From assembly GCA_903831255.1 (NCBI GenBank), contig CAIKWZ010000041.1, positions 1 to 64,000 on the forward strand: a DNA stretch of 64,000 nt, in the 5' to 3' direction. A program made the translations under genes and the position numbers. Source of the DNA: an uncultured Alphaproteobacteria bacterium. Lineage in GTDB: Bacteria; Pseudomonadota; Alphaproteobacteria; Caulobacterales; Hyphomonadaceae. This document shows positions 1-8,328 of the stretch, in pieces; position 1 is the stretch's first letter; the number at the start of each line of letters is the position of its first letter. Under the pieces are notes generated by a model. The model was not told the origin of the DNA. It did no database searches and saw only the letters and a program-made list of their open reading frames with translations.

Positions 1-405
1 CCCACAGAGAGCTGAAGGTCACAGTCACCCTCGAGGAGATGAACAACCCAAACGCCCGTCGACAGCATGGGGACCTTCCATCGGTCGACGTGATGGCGAT
101 CAGGCAAAGGACCGGCTGACTGCAGAGCGGCTTCGCTGCCATCGTCGTCGTGCCAAAAGGCGCTTGGATAGACTGGGAAGACGGTCGCCGGAAGCCGTTG
201 GGGCCGGTCAAGGTGCTGCTCGCCCTGCTGGCGAAGAAGCCCAATCTCGTAATGGAGCCTTATCCTGGGGCGCAGCCGAGGGTCCGATGCCCCCCGGGCG
301 TCCAGATCTCAACAGCATGACCGCAGATGAGATGTCGGCTGAGGTCGGGCAGATCGCTGCAGGCATCAAGAGGATGTATTCAAGCAAGTCGCCCGCGCTG
401 CGGCG
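1..405. other. Region without a supported gene
   Basis: No frame gives a recognisable protein. One plus frame after a stop near 117 reads protein-like to about 315, and another ends at 409 with a basic, helical-looking tail (TADEMSAEVGQI). The two are not continuous. I infer a decayed gene or the edge of an accessory segment, since an insertion-sequence remnant lies just downstream. Confidence 0.4.
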
Positions 406-876
406 CTAAGCCCGTTGTCCAGGAAAACGAAAACCTTTCCGAACCAGGCGCCGCCAGCGCTCCTGGCGGTGCCGGTAGAACCAGTGCGCGAAAAGCCAAA
501 CGCCAAGTGTGAGAACCCCTGCTCTTACCTCCACTTCATCACGATAGTCCGTGCGGCCGTCGGTTCGCGCCTCGATCACGATAAGATGGTCCCAGACTTT
601 GGCGATGTCGCCTATTCCATTGTCGCGAATGCGGAATGCGCCTCGGGCCTGGTCCTCGGGTTGCGGCGTCGTGGTGACGATCCACTGACGGCCAATCGGG
701 ATCAGGCCCAGAAACCGCATACTGACCAGATAACGTCCGTCGCCCCAGTGAGCGGGCATGGTCGCGGGATCAATGAGATCAAAGACGATGAGAGGCGCCG
801 CCACGTAGTTTAGCAAGCGAGGTGTTTTCACCTCCGCCCAGATCAGCTCGACCGGGGCATCGAGAATCGTTGTCAC
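406..876 (-). CDS. SRPBCC-like hypothetical protein
   Basis: The product is about 156 residues. Its opening (TTILDAPVELIWAEVKTPRLLNYV) resembles the first strand and helix of SRPBCC/polyketide-cyclase-like ligand-binding proteins, in which a domain of about 150 residues forms a deep pocket. The C-terminal quarter is basic and aromatic (WFYRHRQERW) and could lie on a membrane. The listed start is GTG with a weak ribosome site. A CTG at 888 lies a few bases after AGAGG and would add four residues, so the start is uncertain. No catalytic residues can be named and the ligand is unknown. The gene sits alone next to an IS66 remnant. Confidence 0.6.
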   Translation of the reverse strand: MTTILDAPVELIWAEVKTPRLLNYVAAPLIVFDLIDPATMPAHWGDGRYLVSMRFLGLIPIGRQWIVTTTPQPEDQARGAFRIRDNGIGDIAKVWDHLIVIEARTDGRTDYRDEVEVRAGVLTLGVWLFAHWFYRHRQERWRRLVRKGFRFPGQRA

Positions 877-1073
877 AATGACTTTCAGGGGAACCTCTCA
901 GAGCTACAGTTGAAACATTCTGGCGGCGCTTGGGTCTCAAGCGGCAGCGGCTTCTGGCCGCGCTCGATCGGCAAAGTTTGCGATGTCGCGCGGACAATAC
1001 GGATCCTGCGGTTGGAGGCGAAGATAGAGCGATGGCGCTTCGCTGATTTTCGGTTCGACTTCAACTTAACGCC

Positions 1074-1446
1074 GTAAGCGATGCGACCATCACCTCCCTC
1101 AGCAGATCTTGACGTTCCGCTTGAACGGTTCAGAGAGCAGTTCATCGAGACGGGATTGTGGATAACCGTTGGCGATCCTCTCAAGGGTTGAGGTGAGATA
1201 GCTTAGCGGTTCGATATCATCCATACGGCATGTTCCGACGAGGGAAGCTATCAACACTCATGAACAGCCGCCTTCGTCGTGCCCGGCGAAGAGGTGGTGC
1301 TTGCGCCGGAGGGCAGTCGGTCGGATTCCATCCTCGACCGGATTGGAGTCCATTTCCACACGCCCATCCCGGAGGAACACCTTAAGGCCCTCCCAGTGAT
1401 TGGCGATATAGGTCAGCTTCAGGCCCAGGCGAGACTTCGTGCGCAC
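1074..1446 (-). pseudogene. Truncated IS66-family transposase with in-frame TGA
   Basis: The minus frame reads as the C-terminal part of an IS66 TnpC transposase. It has LTYIANHWEGL, then DGRVEMDSNPVEDGIRP, then RKHHLFAGHDEGG. The frame meets a TGA at 1258-1260, where IS66 proteins usually have Trp. It then continues without shift through IASLVGTCRMDDIEPLSYL and NGYPQSRLDELL to a normal stop at 1099. Upstream of about 1446 the homology ends, so most of the transposase is missing. At 1074 the plus strand starts GTAAGCG, which resembles an IS66 terminal repeat, so this looks like the right end of the element. It should be inactive. Confidence 0.75.
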
Positions 1447-1676
1447 GAAGCATTGAACTCTGGGACCCCAGCAGGAAACGTCATGTCGCCCGGGAATTCA
1501 CGCGGCTTTTGGCCGGAGATCTGCACAAGCCAGATCAACCGCTGGAGACCTGCCCATCGCGCGAATAAGGCACGGACACTTCTTCCCGTAATCATCGGGC
1601 ATGAAGCGGCGCCCAAGATACCAACCGACCACAAAGCTGCCGCGATCGGGCGCCGCCGTTCGTGTGGCCGCTAAGT
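1447..1676. other. Unassigned spacer beside IS66 remnant
   Basis: The DNA between the IS66 remnant and the secreted-protein gene has a minus-strand open frame (within 1498-1701) containing WYLGRRFMPDDYGKK and DLACADLRPKAA. I cannot assign it to any family and its start would lie inside the neighbouring gene. It may be debris from the lost part of the insertion or of an older gene. Confidence 0.3.
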
Positions 1677-1979
1677 CTAGCTTTGAAACTCTCTCAGACA
1701 CACGCCAACAGCAGGCGCGTTTTTCTGCGCAAGATCACGGGACAGCTTTCCCGTCAGAAGCAAGCCCCGCACTTCGCGCATCAGCACATCCCGTAATTTG
1801 CTATCAGGCGTCACCTTTGCAGCTGCCGCATCGAACATCATCCTACCCTCAGCCGAAAGAGCGCTGGCGCAGGCCCGGCCGGCTGCTGCGTCGGCAGAAG
1901 CGGAGCCTGGCGCTGCGAGCACCGAGATCAACAGCAGTAACGATGCTCTTGTTAGGTTGGCTCCTGAACTCGGGCGCAT
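1677..1979 (-). CDS. Small secreted hypothetical protein
   Basis: This 100-residue product starts with a signal peptide: a short basic N-terminus, a hydrophobic stretch (SLLLLISVLAAPG) and a likely cleavage after SASA. The mature part is about 70 residues, mainly helical, with one Cys near its start (GRACASAL) and one near its end (VGVCLREF) that could form a disulfide in the periplasm. It begins 12 bases after the DUF2855 gene on the same strand, so it is probably the last gene of that operon. I do not recognise a family and assign no function. Confidence 0.55.
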   Translation of the reverse strand: MRPSSGANLTRASLLLLISVLAAPGSASADAAAGRACASALSAEGRMMFDAAAAKVTPDSKLRDVLMREVRGLLLTGKLSRDLAQKNAPAVGVCLREFQS

Positions 1980-1991
1980 TGAGACCCCCTT

Positions 1992-3080
1992 CTATCGTTT
2001 GCCAACGTTGGCGATCACCCCAATATCGGGCGGCGTCTCGTTGGCGACAAGTTCACGCAACGCCGCCGCAACCGCCTCCGGCCCTTCGACGCGGCGGATC
2101 GACATGTGCTTTCGCATGTCCACCGAAATTCGCGCGGATTCGGCGGTGGCGCGCCGCATGACTTCTCCGGGACCCCATTCCTGCTCGCGCTTCAGGAATT
2201 GGCCTGGCGCAAAGAAGAAATTGTGGGGCGCTGCGACGCTCTCGCGGCGGAAGCGCTCGGAGCCCCAGTGGGTTGCGCCGACCGCACAGCTGAGCTTCAG
2301 ATTCGCGCCGAACCGGTCATGAATCGCCGCCACGATCGCCCCGTCACCCGACATATCCACGAACGCCGACAATACGGATCCGTCGAGAGAAGAGATCTCA
2401 CCATAGGCGCAGACCTCGTCGCAACCGTCGAGCGCGCGAACAAAGCCCTGATTGCGTGGCGATGTGAGGCCTATGACCTGCGCCCGAGCGCCCGAGTGGC
2501 GCTTCAATAGATTGCACAGGCCGAAACCTGTCTTTGACGACGCGCTGCCGACGAGCACCTGACGAGCGCCGAAGAAGTCATTATCGATCAGGTAGTCGTA
2601 AAGCAGGTAGGACGTCGAGAAGAGCGGAAACAGAATGCAACGCTCGTCCTCCATGGCCTTCAGGGCCTCCGGGTCGCTTTCGGTGCGCTGGTAGGCATTG
2701 TAGATTGCGGGCAAGGGAATGCGATGCGCGACCTCGTCGACAAAAGACCTCTCCGAAATCTGGCCCGGCCTGATCAGAACTTCTGACGCCATGGGGAAGA
2801 ACCCCCAGATACGCTCGCCCACCGGCACCGCCGGGCATCGGCTTTCGACCACATCCGCGAAGCCCCAAACGGGCACAATTCCCCAAGGCTCTTCAACCGG
2901 AAAGAACTTCCAGTAACCGATCATGTCGCCGGACAAGGCGTAGGAGACATTATTGGCGGTGAGTGCGAATTTATCGATCCGCGCCAGCACCTCCCCGTCC
3001 GCGAGCGCCGGTGTCGATCGCTCCGTCACTCGTGTCTCCCCGAACGACTTCCGCCGCACTTCAACCTGAATGATGGTCAT
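1992..3080 (-). CDS. DUF2855 family protein (MDR-like fold)
   Basis: The 362-residue protein matches DUF2855 in length and layout: an N-terminal GroES-like domain (DGEVLARIDKFALTANNVSYAL, then WGFADVVES and VGERIWGFFPMA), followed by a Rossmann-like part (VLVGSASSKTGFGLCNLLK). The family is related to medium-chain quinone oxidoreductases but lacks the usual zinc ligands. No substrate is established. The start overlaps the stop of the upstream glutathione S-transferase gene by four bases, so the two are translationally coupled. The neighbours (GST-like proteins, dehalogenase-like hydrolases) suggest a role in xenobiotic or lipid breakdown, by inference only. Confidence 0.8.
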   Translation of the reverse strand: MTIIQVEVRRKSFGETRVTERSTPALADGEVLARIDKFALTANNVSYALSGDMIGYWKFFPVEEPWGIVPVWGFADVVESRCPAVPVGERIWGFFPMASEVLIRPGQISERSFVDEVAHRIPLPAIYNAYQRTESDPEALKAMEDERCILFPLFSTSYLLYDYLIDNDFFGARQVLVGSASSKTGFGLCNLLKRHSGARAQVIGLTSPRNQGFVRALDGCDEVCAYGEISSLDGSVLSAFVDMSGDGAIVAAIHDRFGANLKLSCAVGATHWGSERFRRESVAAPHNFFFAPGQFLKREQEWGPGEVMRRATAESARISVDMRKHMSIRRVEGPEAVAAALRELVANETPPDIGVIANVGKR

Positions 3081-4261
3081 TTGAGGTCTCCCCAGACTTC
3101 GAGATGGTTCACGCGTTCGACACGACGAGAGGTGCGCAGGGTCAGCAGGTCGGAGAGACCTGTCTCCGCGAGCAGCGCCTGCATGTCGGCGCTGTCGGCT
3201 GGACTCGCTCGATCGGCGACGTCCTGGATCTTCTGCAGTAAATAGAGCCGATACGGCACAACGCCCACCCGCACGGAATGGCCACGCCAGATGAACTCAA
3301 CTTCGCCGATGCGTCTTTCCTGGGGGCGGTCGAAACCGCTTGTGCCCGACGCCAAGTCCGGGCGCTCCGCGAGCCAGGCGTTGGTGAAGGCGACATAGGC
3401 CCGGACCTCAGGCAGGTAATCCTCAGCGATGAAGCGCAGGAGGGCTTTCAAAGTTGCGGGAACGGCGTCAGCCGGGAACAGCTCTTCCGGCGGCCGTCCA
3501 TATTCGCCAGCGTCCTGAGCTGCGAAGTTCATGCGTTCAGTCCAGCGCCAGACCCGGTAGGCGGTCCGCTTCATGATTGTTGCGGGATAGGGATCGCGCC
3601 CGAGATGTGCATGGAGCGGCGCGATCAGACCGTAGTCGCCGATCGTCGGGCGCCCCCCTAGCAGATAGGGTGAACCGTCCAGGTGCGCCTCGAACAGTCG
3701 GAGAAATTCAGCGTACGACGCCTCCACTGTCGGGATGGTTTCCGGCGATACGCCGAAGCTCGCCATGGCCGCCCGCATGCGAAAACTCGCCATGTCGAAA
3801 ATGCCCGCCTTCAGCTCAGGCGGCGCGCCTGTCGGCGCGAAGCCCAGCGGGAAGTCGACCGACAGGAAGTCCCGATTAACGTCGTCAAAATTCCAGCGGT
3901 AGTGCATCGCCGGTCGCAACAGGCCTTCACCACCGAAAAACTCGAAGATCTGACCGATCAACGCATGCAGCGGGGTATTCGGGTAGGCAGGATAGCGAGT
4001 AGGCCCCTTCGACTCGAAGTGCGCAATGATGTCGGATCCATCCTGAACGAGCGCGCCATCGTCGTGTTCGACGACCGGGATGATCCAGCGGCTGATGCGC
4101 GGCACAATCTCATCGCGGAAATGGGCCTCGCCTGCAGCGCAGCTTTCGAACGGGACGCCCTGCTTGATGAGATAGCTGCGCGCCTTGGCCGTATAGAGCG
4201 AGCTCGGCGTGCCGTAGAGGCGGAAGGGCCGTGTCCCTGAAGCGTCTGTCCCGTGGGTCAT
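3077..4261 (-). CDS. Glutathione S-transferase family protein, long form
   Basis: The N-terminus is a thioredoxin-fold GST domain (FRLYGTPSSLYTAKARSYL, then the cis-Pro-type IIPVVEHDDG and QDGSDIIAHFES). A helical C-terminal GST domain follows (YLLGGRPTIGDYGLIAPLHAHLGRDPYP). At 394 residues it is much longer than the usual 200-230; the extra 120 or so C-terminal residues are shared with the neighbour at 4752. I place the start at 4261 because that ATG forms an ATGA overlap with the stop of the upstream membrane-protein gene. Glutathione conjugation or isomerisation is likely. The substrate is unknown. Confidence 0.8.
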   Translation of the reverse strand: MTHGTDASGTRPFRLYGTPSSLYTAKARSYLIKQGVPFESCAAGEAHFRDEIVPRISRWIIPVVEHDDGALVQDGSDIIAHFESKGPTRYPAYPNTPLHALIGQIFEFFGGEGLLRPAMHYRWNFDDVNRDFLSVDFPLGFAPTGAPPELKAGIFDMASFRMRAAMASFGVSPETIPTVEASYAEFLRLFEAHLDGSPYLLGGRPTIGDYGLIAPLHAHLGRDPYPATIMKRTAYRVWRWTERMNFAAQDAGEYGRPPEELFPADAVPATLKALLRFIAEDYLPEVRAYVAFTNAWLAERPDLASGTSGFDRPQERRIGEVEFIWRGHSVRVGVVPYRLYLLQKIQDVADRASPADSADMQALLAETGLSDLLTLRTSRRVERVNHLEVWGDLK

Positions 4262-4740
4262 TGTGCAAGATCCTTGGCGCGTCCTGGGCACAGTGCAAGA
4301 TAAAGTGCGGTCAGCACGATAGGCATTAGAGCGTAGTTGAAGGCGCTCCCCGGCGCCGTGCCCACGGTCTCAATTGGCTTCAGATATCCTGCGAGCGAGC
4401 GCAACAGGGGCTCCGCCGCAAACACGCACAGGACGAGCGGCAGAGTTCCCGGGTATCGAATGAGCAACACCCAAAGCAGGCCCGCCAGCAGGAGCTGGAT
4501 CGCGCCCCATTGGCCAAAAAGTCCGATGATGTTGGGCCCGCCCGCAACCGAAATGTCGATGGTGGCGATGCTGTGCGCGCCGCCATCGGGCAGGAAGACG
4601 TGAATGAGGCTCCGGGCGGTGATCCCCAGGAGGATGAGAATCGCCACTCCATACGGGAGACCTGGCCCGACATAGATGCCGGGATCGCGAGGCAGAAGCT
4701 GCGCGGTTTTGGGAACCCATGAGACAGGAAGGATAGCCAT
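4258..4740 (-). CDS. Small multi-pass membrane protein
   Basis: About 160 residues with roughly four hydrophobic segments (YGVAILILLGITARSLIHVFL; IQLLLAGLLWVLLI; LPLVLCVFAAEPLL; ALMPIVLTALYLAL). The start at 4740 follows AAAGGGTGTAGGT and lies 11 bases after the upstream GST stop. The stop overlaps the next GST start. It is therefore inserted in one operon between two paralogous GST-like genes. I recognise no family. It could anchor or assist the enzymes, or be a small transport-type protein, but nothing in the sequence decides this. Confidence 0.65.
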   Translation of the reverse strand: MAILPVSWVPKTAQLLPRDPGIYVGPGLPYGVAILILLGITARSLIHVFLPDGGAHSIATIDISVAGGPNIIGLFGQWGAIQLLLAGLLWVLLIRYPGTLPLVLCVFAAEPLLRSLAGYLKPIETVGTAPGSAFNYALMPIVLTALYLALCPGRAKDLAQ

Positions 4741-4751
4741 ACCTACACCCT

Positions 4752-5927
4752 TTAAAGCGCTGAGGGAGATGTGCGCGGGCCCCAAACCTCGCGATGGTTT
4801 TCTCGTTTGACCCGCCGGGTGGTACGCATCTCCAGGAGCTGCCCCAAACCCACGCTATCGTAAAAGGATCGACACACGCTGCGACTGGCATCGTCCATAG
4901 CAGCGTAAACGTCCGTGACCCGCTGAAGCATGCATATCTTATAGCCGTTAACGTGACCGAGAACCGGCCGGTCGCGAAGCATGAACTCCCGCCCCTTGAA
5001 GCCTCGCCCGTCCGGGGAGGATGCAGCCAGCTGGCCTTCCTGCGCATCAGGGTGCGCGGCTAGCCACTCGTTGATCACATCGACGGCCATTGAGATCTCG
5101 GGAAGAAAGTCGCTGGCGATATGAGCGAAAATCGCCCGCAGCGTCTCTGGCAGCTTGTCGTCCCCTGTCAGAGCGTGGGGATAATGTGGAAATTCCGGCG
5201 TGTCGGGATCATTCGCGTTCATGCGTTCGACCCAACGATAAAGGCTGGTCCATCGGCGCTTCATCATGTCGGCTGGATAGGGGTCGCGGCCCAAATGCGC
5301 CCAGAGTGAGGCAATGAACCCGAAATCGGCGCATGTCGGGCGCCCACCCAAAAGGTAGGGATGATGACGGAAATGGACGTTCAGGCATTCGGCTAACGCC
5401 TCATACGATTCCTCGATTGCCGGGATCGCCTCTGCCGTCACGCCGAGCGCCGGAAGGTGCCCGTTGAAATAGTCCATCATCGGACCAATCCGCGCGGCCA
5501 TGTCTGCGTCTGAAGCGCCGAAAGCCCGCATCGACAATCCAAATTCGTGCGCGATGAATTGCTCCTGGTAGGAACGGAAGCTCCATCGATAGTGCATGGC
5601 TGCGCGGACCAGGCCCTCCCCGCCAAAGAGGTCCAAGGTCAGCGCAGCGATTTTCTGAAGCGGCGTTTCGGGGTAGACCGAAATGCGCCCTAGCCCGCGC
5701 GTCTCGCACCAGTCGATGATGTCCGCCGTGTCCTGAACGATCTCGCCATCATCGGTCATCAGGACCGGATTCTGAAATCGACCGATGGCCGGCAGAACGA
5801 TCTTCTGGAATCGTGGATCACCGGGAAGAGCCTCGACGTAGGGGATGCTCTGCTTACGCAGATAGCAGCGTACCTTGCCGGTATAGAGCCCGACCGGCGC
5901 CCCGAAAATTGTGATGCCTGGGTTCAC
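4752..5927 (-). CDS. Glutathione S-transferase family protein, long form (paralogue)
   Basis: A 391-residue paralogue of the product at 3077. Shared blocks include ITIFGAPVGLYTGKVRCYL, QDTADIIDWCETRG, GGEGLVRAAMHYRW, YLLGGRPTCADFGFIASLWAHLGRDPYP and a similar C-terminal block (LEMRTTRRVKRENHREVWG). I chose the GTG start at 5927 because a GGGAGA ribosome site lies just upstream and the GST fold begins directly after it. The paired long forms may make a heterodimer or act on successive substrates; that is inference. It is the first clear gene of the 5.9 to 1.7 kb minus-strand operon. Confidence 0.8.
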   Translation of the reverse strand: MNPGITIFGAPVGLYTGKVRCYLRKQSIPYVEALPGDPRFQKIVLPAIGRFQNPVLMTDDGEIVQDTADIIDWCETRGLGRISVYPETPLQKIAALTLDLFGGEGLVRAAMHYRWSFRSYQEQFIAHEFGLSMRAFGASDADMAARIGPMMDYFNGHLPALGVTAEAIPAIEESYEALAECLNVHFRHHPYLLGGRPTCADFGFIASLWAHLGRDPYPADMMKRRWTSLYRWVERMNANDPDTPEFPHYPHALTGDDKLPETLRAIFAHIASDFLPEISMAVDVINEWLAAHPDAQEGQLAASSPDGRGFKGREFMLRDRPVLGHVNGYKICMLQRVTDVYAAMDDASRSVCRSFYDSVGLGQLLEMRTTRRVKRENHREVWGPRTSPSAL

Positions 5928-6230
5928 GATACAGTCTCCCTGCCGCGGCGCGGCGACAATGAGTGCGCGGGAACAACCAACCCGAGCGCTGCAGAGATTG
6001 GGCTGGCATAGCGCCCGGGCGGATGATGGCGGCCAGCGCATTTAGGACGCCGGCCGTCGAGCGTCATCTGCGCCGACGGCATGTGCGGCCCGCCGAACCA
6101 GGCCAGGCTTGTGATCATCGCTTCGCGACGCTCCGACAGGTCCATGTACGCGATCACTCAACTGCCGCCGTCAGGCAAGCGATAATGGATGAAATCAGGC
6201 GTAACTCGGAAATGGCGACCATTGTCAGAC
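5924..6230 (-). pseudogene. Possible small gene remnant with in-frame TGA
   Basis: The 375-base gap upstream of the GST operon has a minus frame that reads FRVTPDFIHYRLPDGGS, meets TGA at 6158, and continues in the same frame with VIAYMDLSERREAMITSLAWFGGPH. The composition looks protein-like, but I recognise no family and see no good start. It could instead hold the promoter of the GST operon and no gene. Confidence 0.2.
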
Positions 6231-6302
6231 CCTAGGCGGCGACTTTTGACCCGCGAGAGCCCCCCGCTGGCGCAAGGCGGAATGACGGACATCGCCCCCC
6301 CC

Positions 6303-7202
6303 CTACTGAACACCAAGAAAGCGGATGATGTGGTCAACCAGTTCTTGTGGAGCGTCTTCCTGGATGAAGTGGTTGGCGTGCGCGATGTTATGGTGCGCCT
6401 GGCCCTTGGCCCCTGGAATATGTCCTTGCGCACGCTTGTCCCAGCCCCGTGCGACCGGGTCGAGATCTCCAAAAATCGTCAGGAACGGCTTCCGAAATTC
6501 CGCAAGACGCGCCCAGGCCTCGCGATTGAGCGGCGCGCCGGGGTTGTCTGTCTGAACCGCGATCAGTACCGGGAATTCGCAGATGCCAGCTTCGTACTCA
6601 GGCGACGGAAACGGAGCGTGATAGGCCGCCAATTCGGCCTCAGACAACTTCGCCGTCATACCTTGCTGCAACACCGGCCAGGGAAACTGCGTCGCCTGCC
6701 GCATCATGCCAACCCACATCTTCATGAATTCACTCTCGCCCTCGCCGAGCGGGAGGCCGGTATTAGACGCAATGACTCTATCGAAGCGATCCGGGTATTT
6801 TGACACGAGGTAAAGGCCGATCGTTCCACCCCAATCCTGACAGAACAATGTGATGTTCGAGAGGTCCATGGCCTCGAGCCATTTCGACATCCAGTCATAA
6901 TGGCGGGCCAATGTGTAATCCGACTTCTTCGACGGCTTGTCTGATCGGCCGCACCCCACAAGATCGACGGCAATGACCCGCCGTCCTGTTGCCGCAAGCT
7001 GCGGGATCATCTTTCTGTACAAATAGGCCCAGGTCGGATTGCCATGGATTAACAGGATGGGTTGAGCGTCTTTCGGACCCACATCGACATGGTGGATGCG
7101 TATGTCCACGCCGCTCGCGTCACGCACCACCGTGTAGGACGGTGCGAAAGCATAATCGGGCAGATTCTCAAACCGCGTATCCGGAGTCCTAAGAATCTCC
7201 AT
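6303..7202 (-). CDS. Haloalkane dehalogenase-like alpha/beta hydrolase
   Basis: The 299-residue product has the alpha/beta-hydrolase layout of subfamily I haloalkane dehalogenases, which hydrolyse carbon-halogen bonds to alcohol plus halide in the cytoplasm. HGNPTW (53-58) forms the oxyanion region. CQDWGG carries the probable nucleophile Asp123 and halide-binding Trp124. FGDLDPV supplies the probable acid Asp248 and ANHFIQED the base His278. Trp163 or Trp175 in the cap may be the second halide ligand. Asn55 stands where DhlA has Glu. Many homologues are untested and some hydrolyse epoxides or esters, so activity is inferred. It is the last gene of a three-gene minus-strand group. Confidence 0.85.
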   Translation of the reverse strand: MEILRTPDTRFENLPDYAFAPSYTVVRDASGVDIRIHHVDVGPKDAQPILLIHGNPTWAYLYRKMIPQLAATGRRVIAVDLVGCGRSDKPSKKSDYTLARHYDWMSKWLEAMDLSNITLFCQDWGGTIGLYLVSKYPDRFDRVIASNTGLPLGEGESEFMKMWVGMMRQATQFPWPVLQQGMTAKLSEAELAAYHAPFPSPEYEAGICEFPVLIAVQTDNPGAPLNREAWARLAEFRKPFLTIFGDLDPVARGWDKRAQGHIPGAKGQAHHNIAHANHFIQEDAPQELVDHIIRFLGVQ

Positions 7203-7274
7203 GCTCGCCTTCTCCCTTCATTCAGTGGCGCCTATCGCGCCGGTCGTTATCGGGCCGATCAACCTGCCCCGTAC

Positions 7275-8282
7275 TCAGACTTCGATCAGAAGCTTGCCAT
7301 TATTGGCGCCTGCGAAAAGCATGTCGAAGGCTTCCGGAAAACGCTCGATCCCTTTGACGATATGCTCGCGGAACATCAGCTTGCCCGCTGCGCGCCAGCC
7401 CGCCAGCGCCATGAACGCCTCGGGAACTCGGTCGATATAATCGCGCATCGTGAACCCCTGCATCCGCGCGCTTTGCGCAATCAGCTGAAGGTAGTTCGAT
7501 GGGCCCCTGACCAAGTCCATGTCGCCGTACTGCGAGATGCCGCCGCACACGACGATGCGGCCGTGACGGTTGATTTGCCCCAGCGCTGCGTCGAGTATCT
7601 CACCGCCGACATTGTCGAAATAGACATCGATCCCGTCCGGCGCCGCCATCGCCAGCTGCTGCGCGACGTCGCCAGCCTTGTAATCGATAGCTGCGTCGAC
7701 CTTCAGTTCCTCTAGCAAAAAGGCTCGTTTTTCAGCTCCCCCAGCGATCCCTACGACGCGAGCCCCCTGAATACGCCCAACCTGACATGCGATCGCACCC
7801 ACAGCGCCAGCCGCCGCCGAGACAACCATCGTCTCTCCCGGCTGCGGACGCCCTATGTCGGTCACTCCGAAATAAGCCGTGTAGCCCGTCATGCCAAGTC
7901 CGCTGAGGAAGAGCTGGGGCGGCGCAAGATCAGGTCTAATGGCGCGAAGCCCGTTCGCCGGCAGGTTCGCCAACGTCTGCACTCCAGTAAAGCCTGTCAC
8001 CCAGTCGCCAACCTTGAACCTTTCGGAGCGGCTTTCAACTACCTCGCCGACGCCGAAGGCCCGCATGACCTCTCCAGGCTGAACAGGCGGCATGTAGCTT
8101 CGCTTCGGCGTGATCCAACCCCGCATTCCAGGATCAACGGAAAGGTGCGAAATGCGCACCATCACCTCATCCTCGCGCAGTTCGGGCAATGCATCTCGGG
8201 TCATTGCCCAGACGCCGTCGACCTGACCGGCGTGCGGGTAACGTACCATCCGGAATTGGATTGGCGTCGTTTCTGTCGTCAT
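7275..8282 (-). CDS. Zinc-independent MDR NADP-dependent oxidoreductase
   Basis: The 335-residue protein belongs to the medium-chain dehydrogenase/reductase group that includes prostaglandin reductase (leukotriene B4 12-hydroxydehydrogenase) and CurA. It begins with a substrate-binding part (VRISHLSVDPGMRGWI). The nucleotide-binding domain has AAAGAVGAIACQVGRIQGA and VVGIAGG, followed by YFDNVGGEILDA. No zinc-binding Cys cluster is visible. Such enzymes reduce C=C bonds of enones or act on quinones using NADPH. The start at 8282 is chosen because the longer frame would overlap the upstream gene and the family begins here. It lies between two dehalogenase-like genes. Confidence 0.85.
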   Translation of the reverse strand: MTTETTPIQFRMVRYPHAGQVDGVWAMTRDALPELREDEVMVRISHLSVDPGMRGWITPKRSYMPPVQPGEVMRAFGVGEVVESRSERFKVGDWVTGFTGVQTLANLPANGLRAIRPDLAPPQLFLSGLGMTGYTAYFGVTDIGRPQPGETMVVSAAAGAVGAIACQVGRIQGARVVGIAGGAEKRAFLLEELKVDAAIDYKAGDVAQQLAMAAPDGIDVYFDNVGGEILDAALGQINRHGRIVVCGGISQYGDMDLVRGPSNYLQLIAQSARMQGFTMRDYIDRVPEAFMALAGWRAAGKLMFREHIVKGIERFPEAFDMLFAGANNGKLLIEV

Positions 8283-8328
8283 TTTCGACTCACTCTGGTC
8301 CTGCGCCTCACTCAGTGCACGATCTGTG

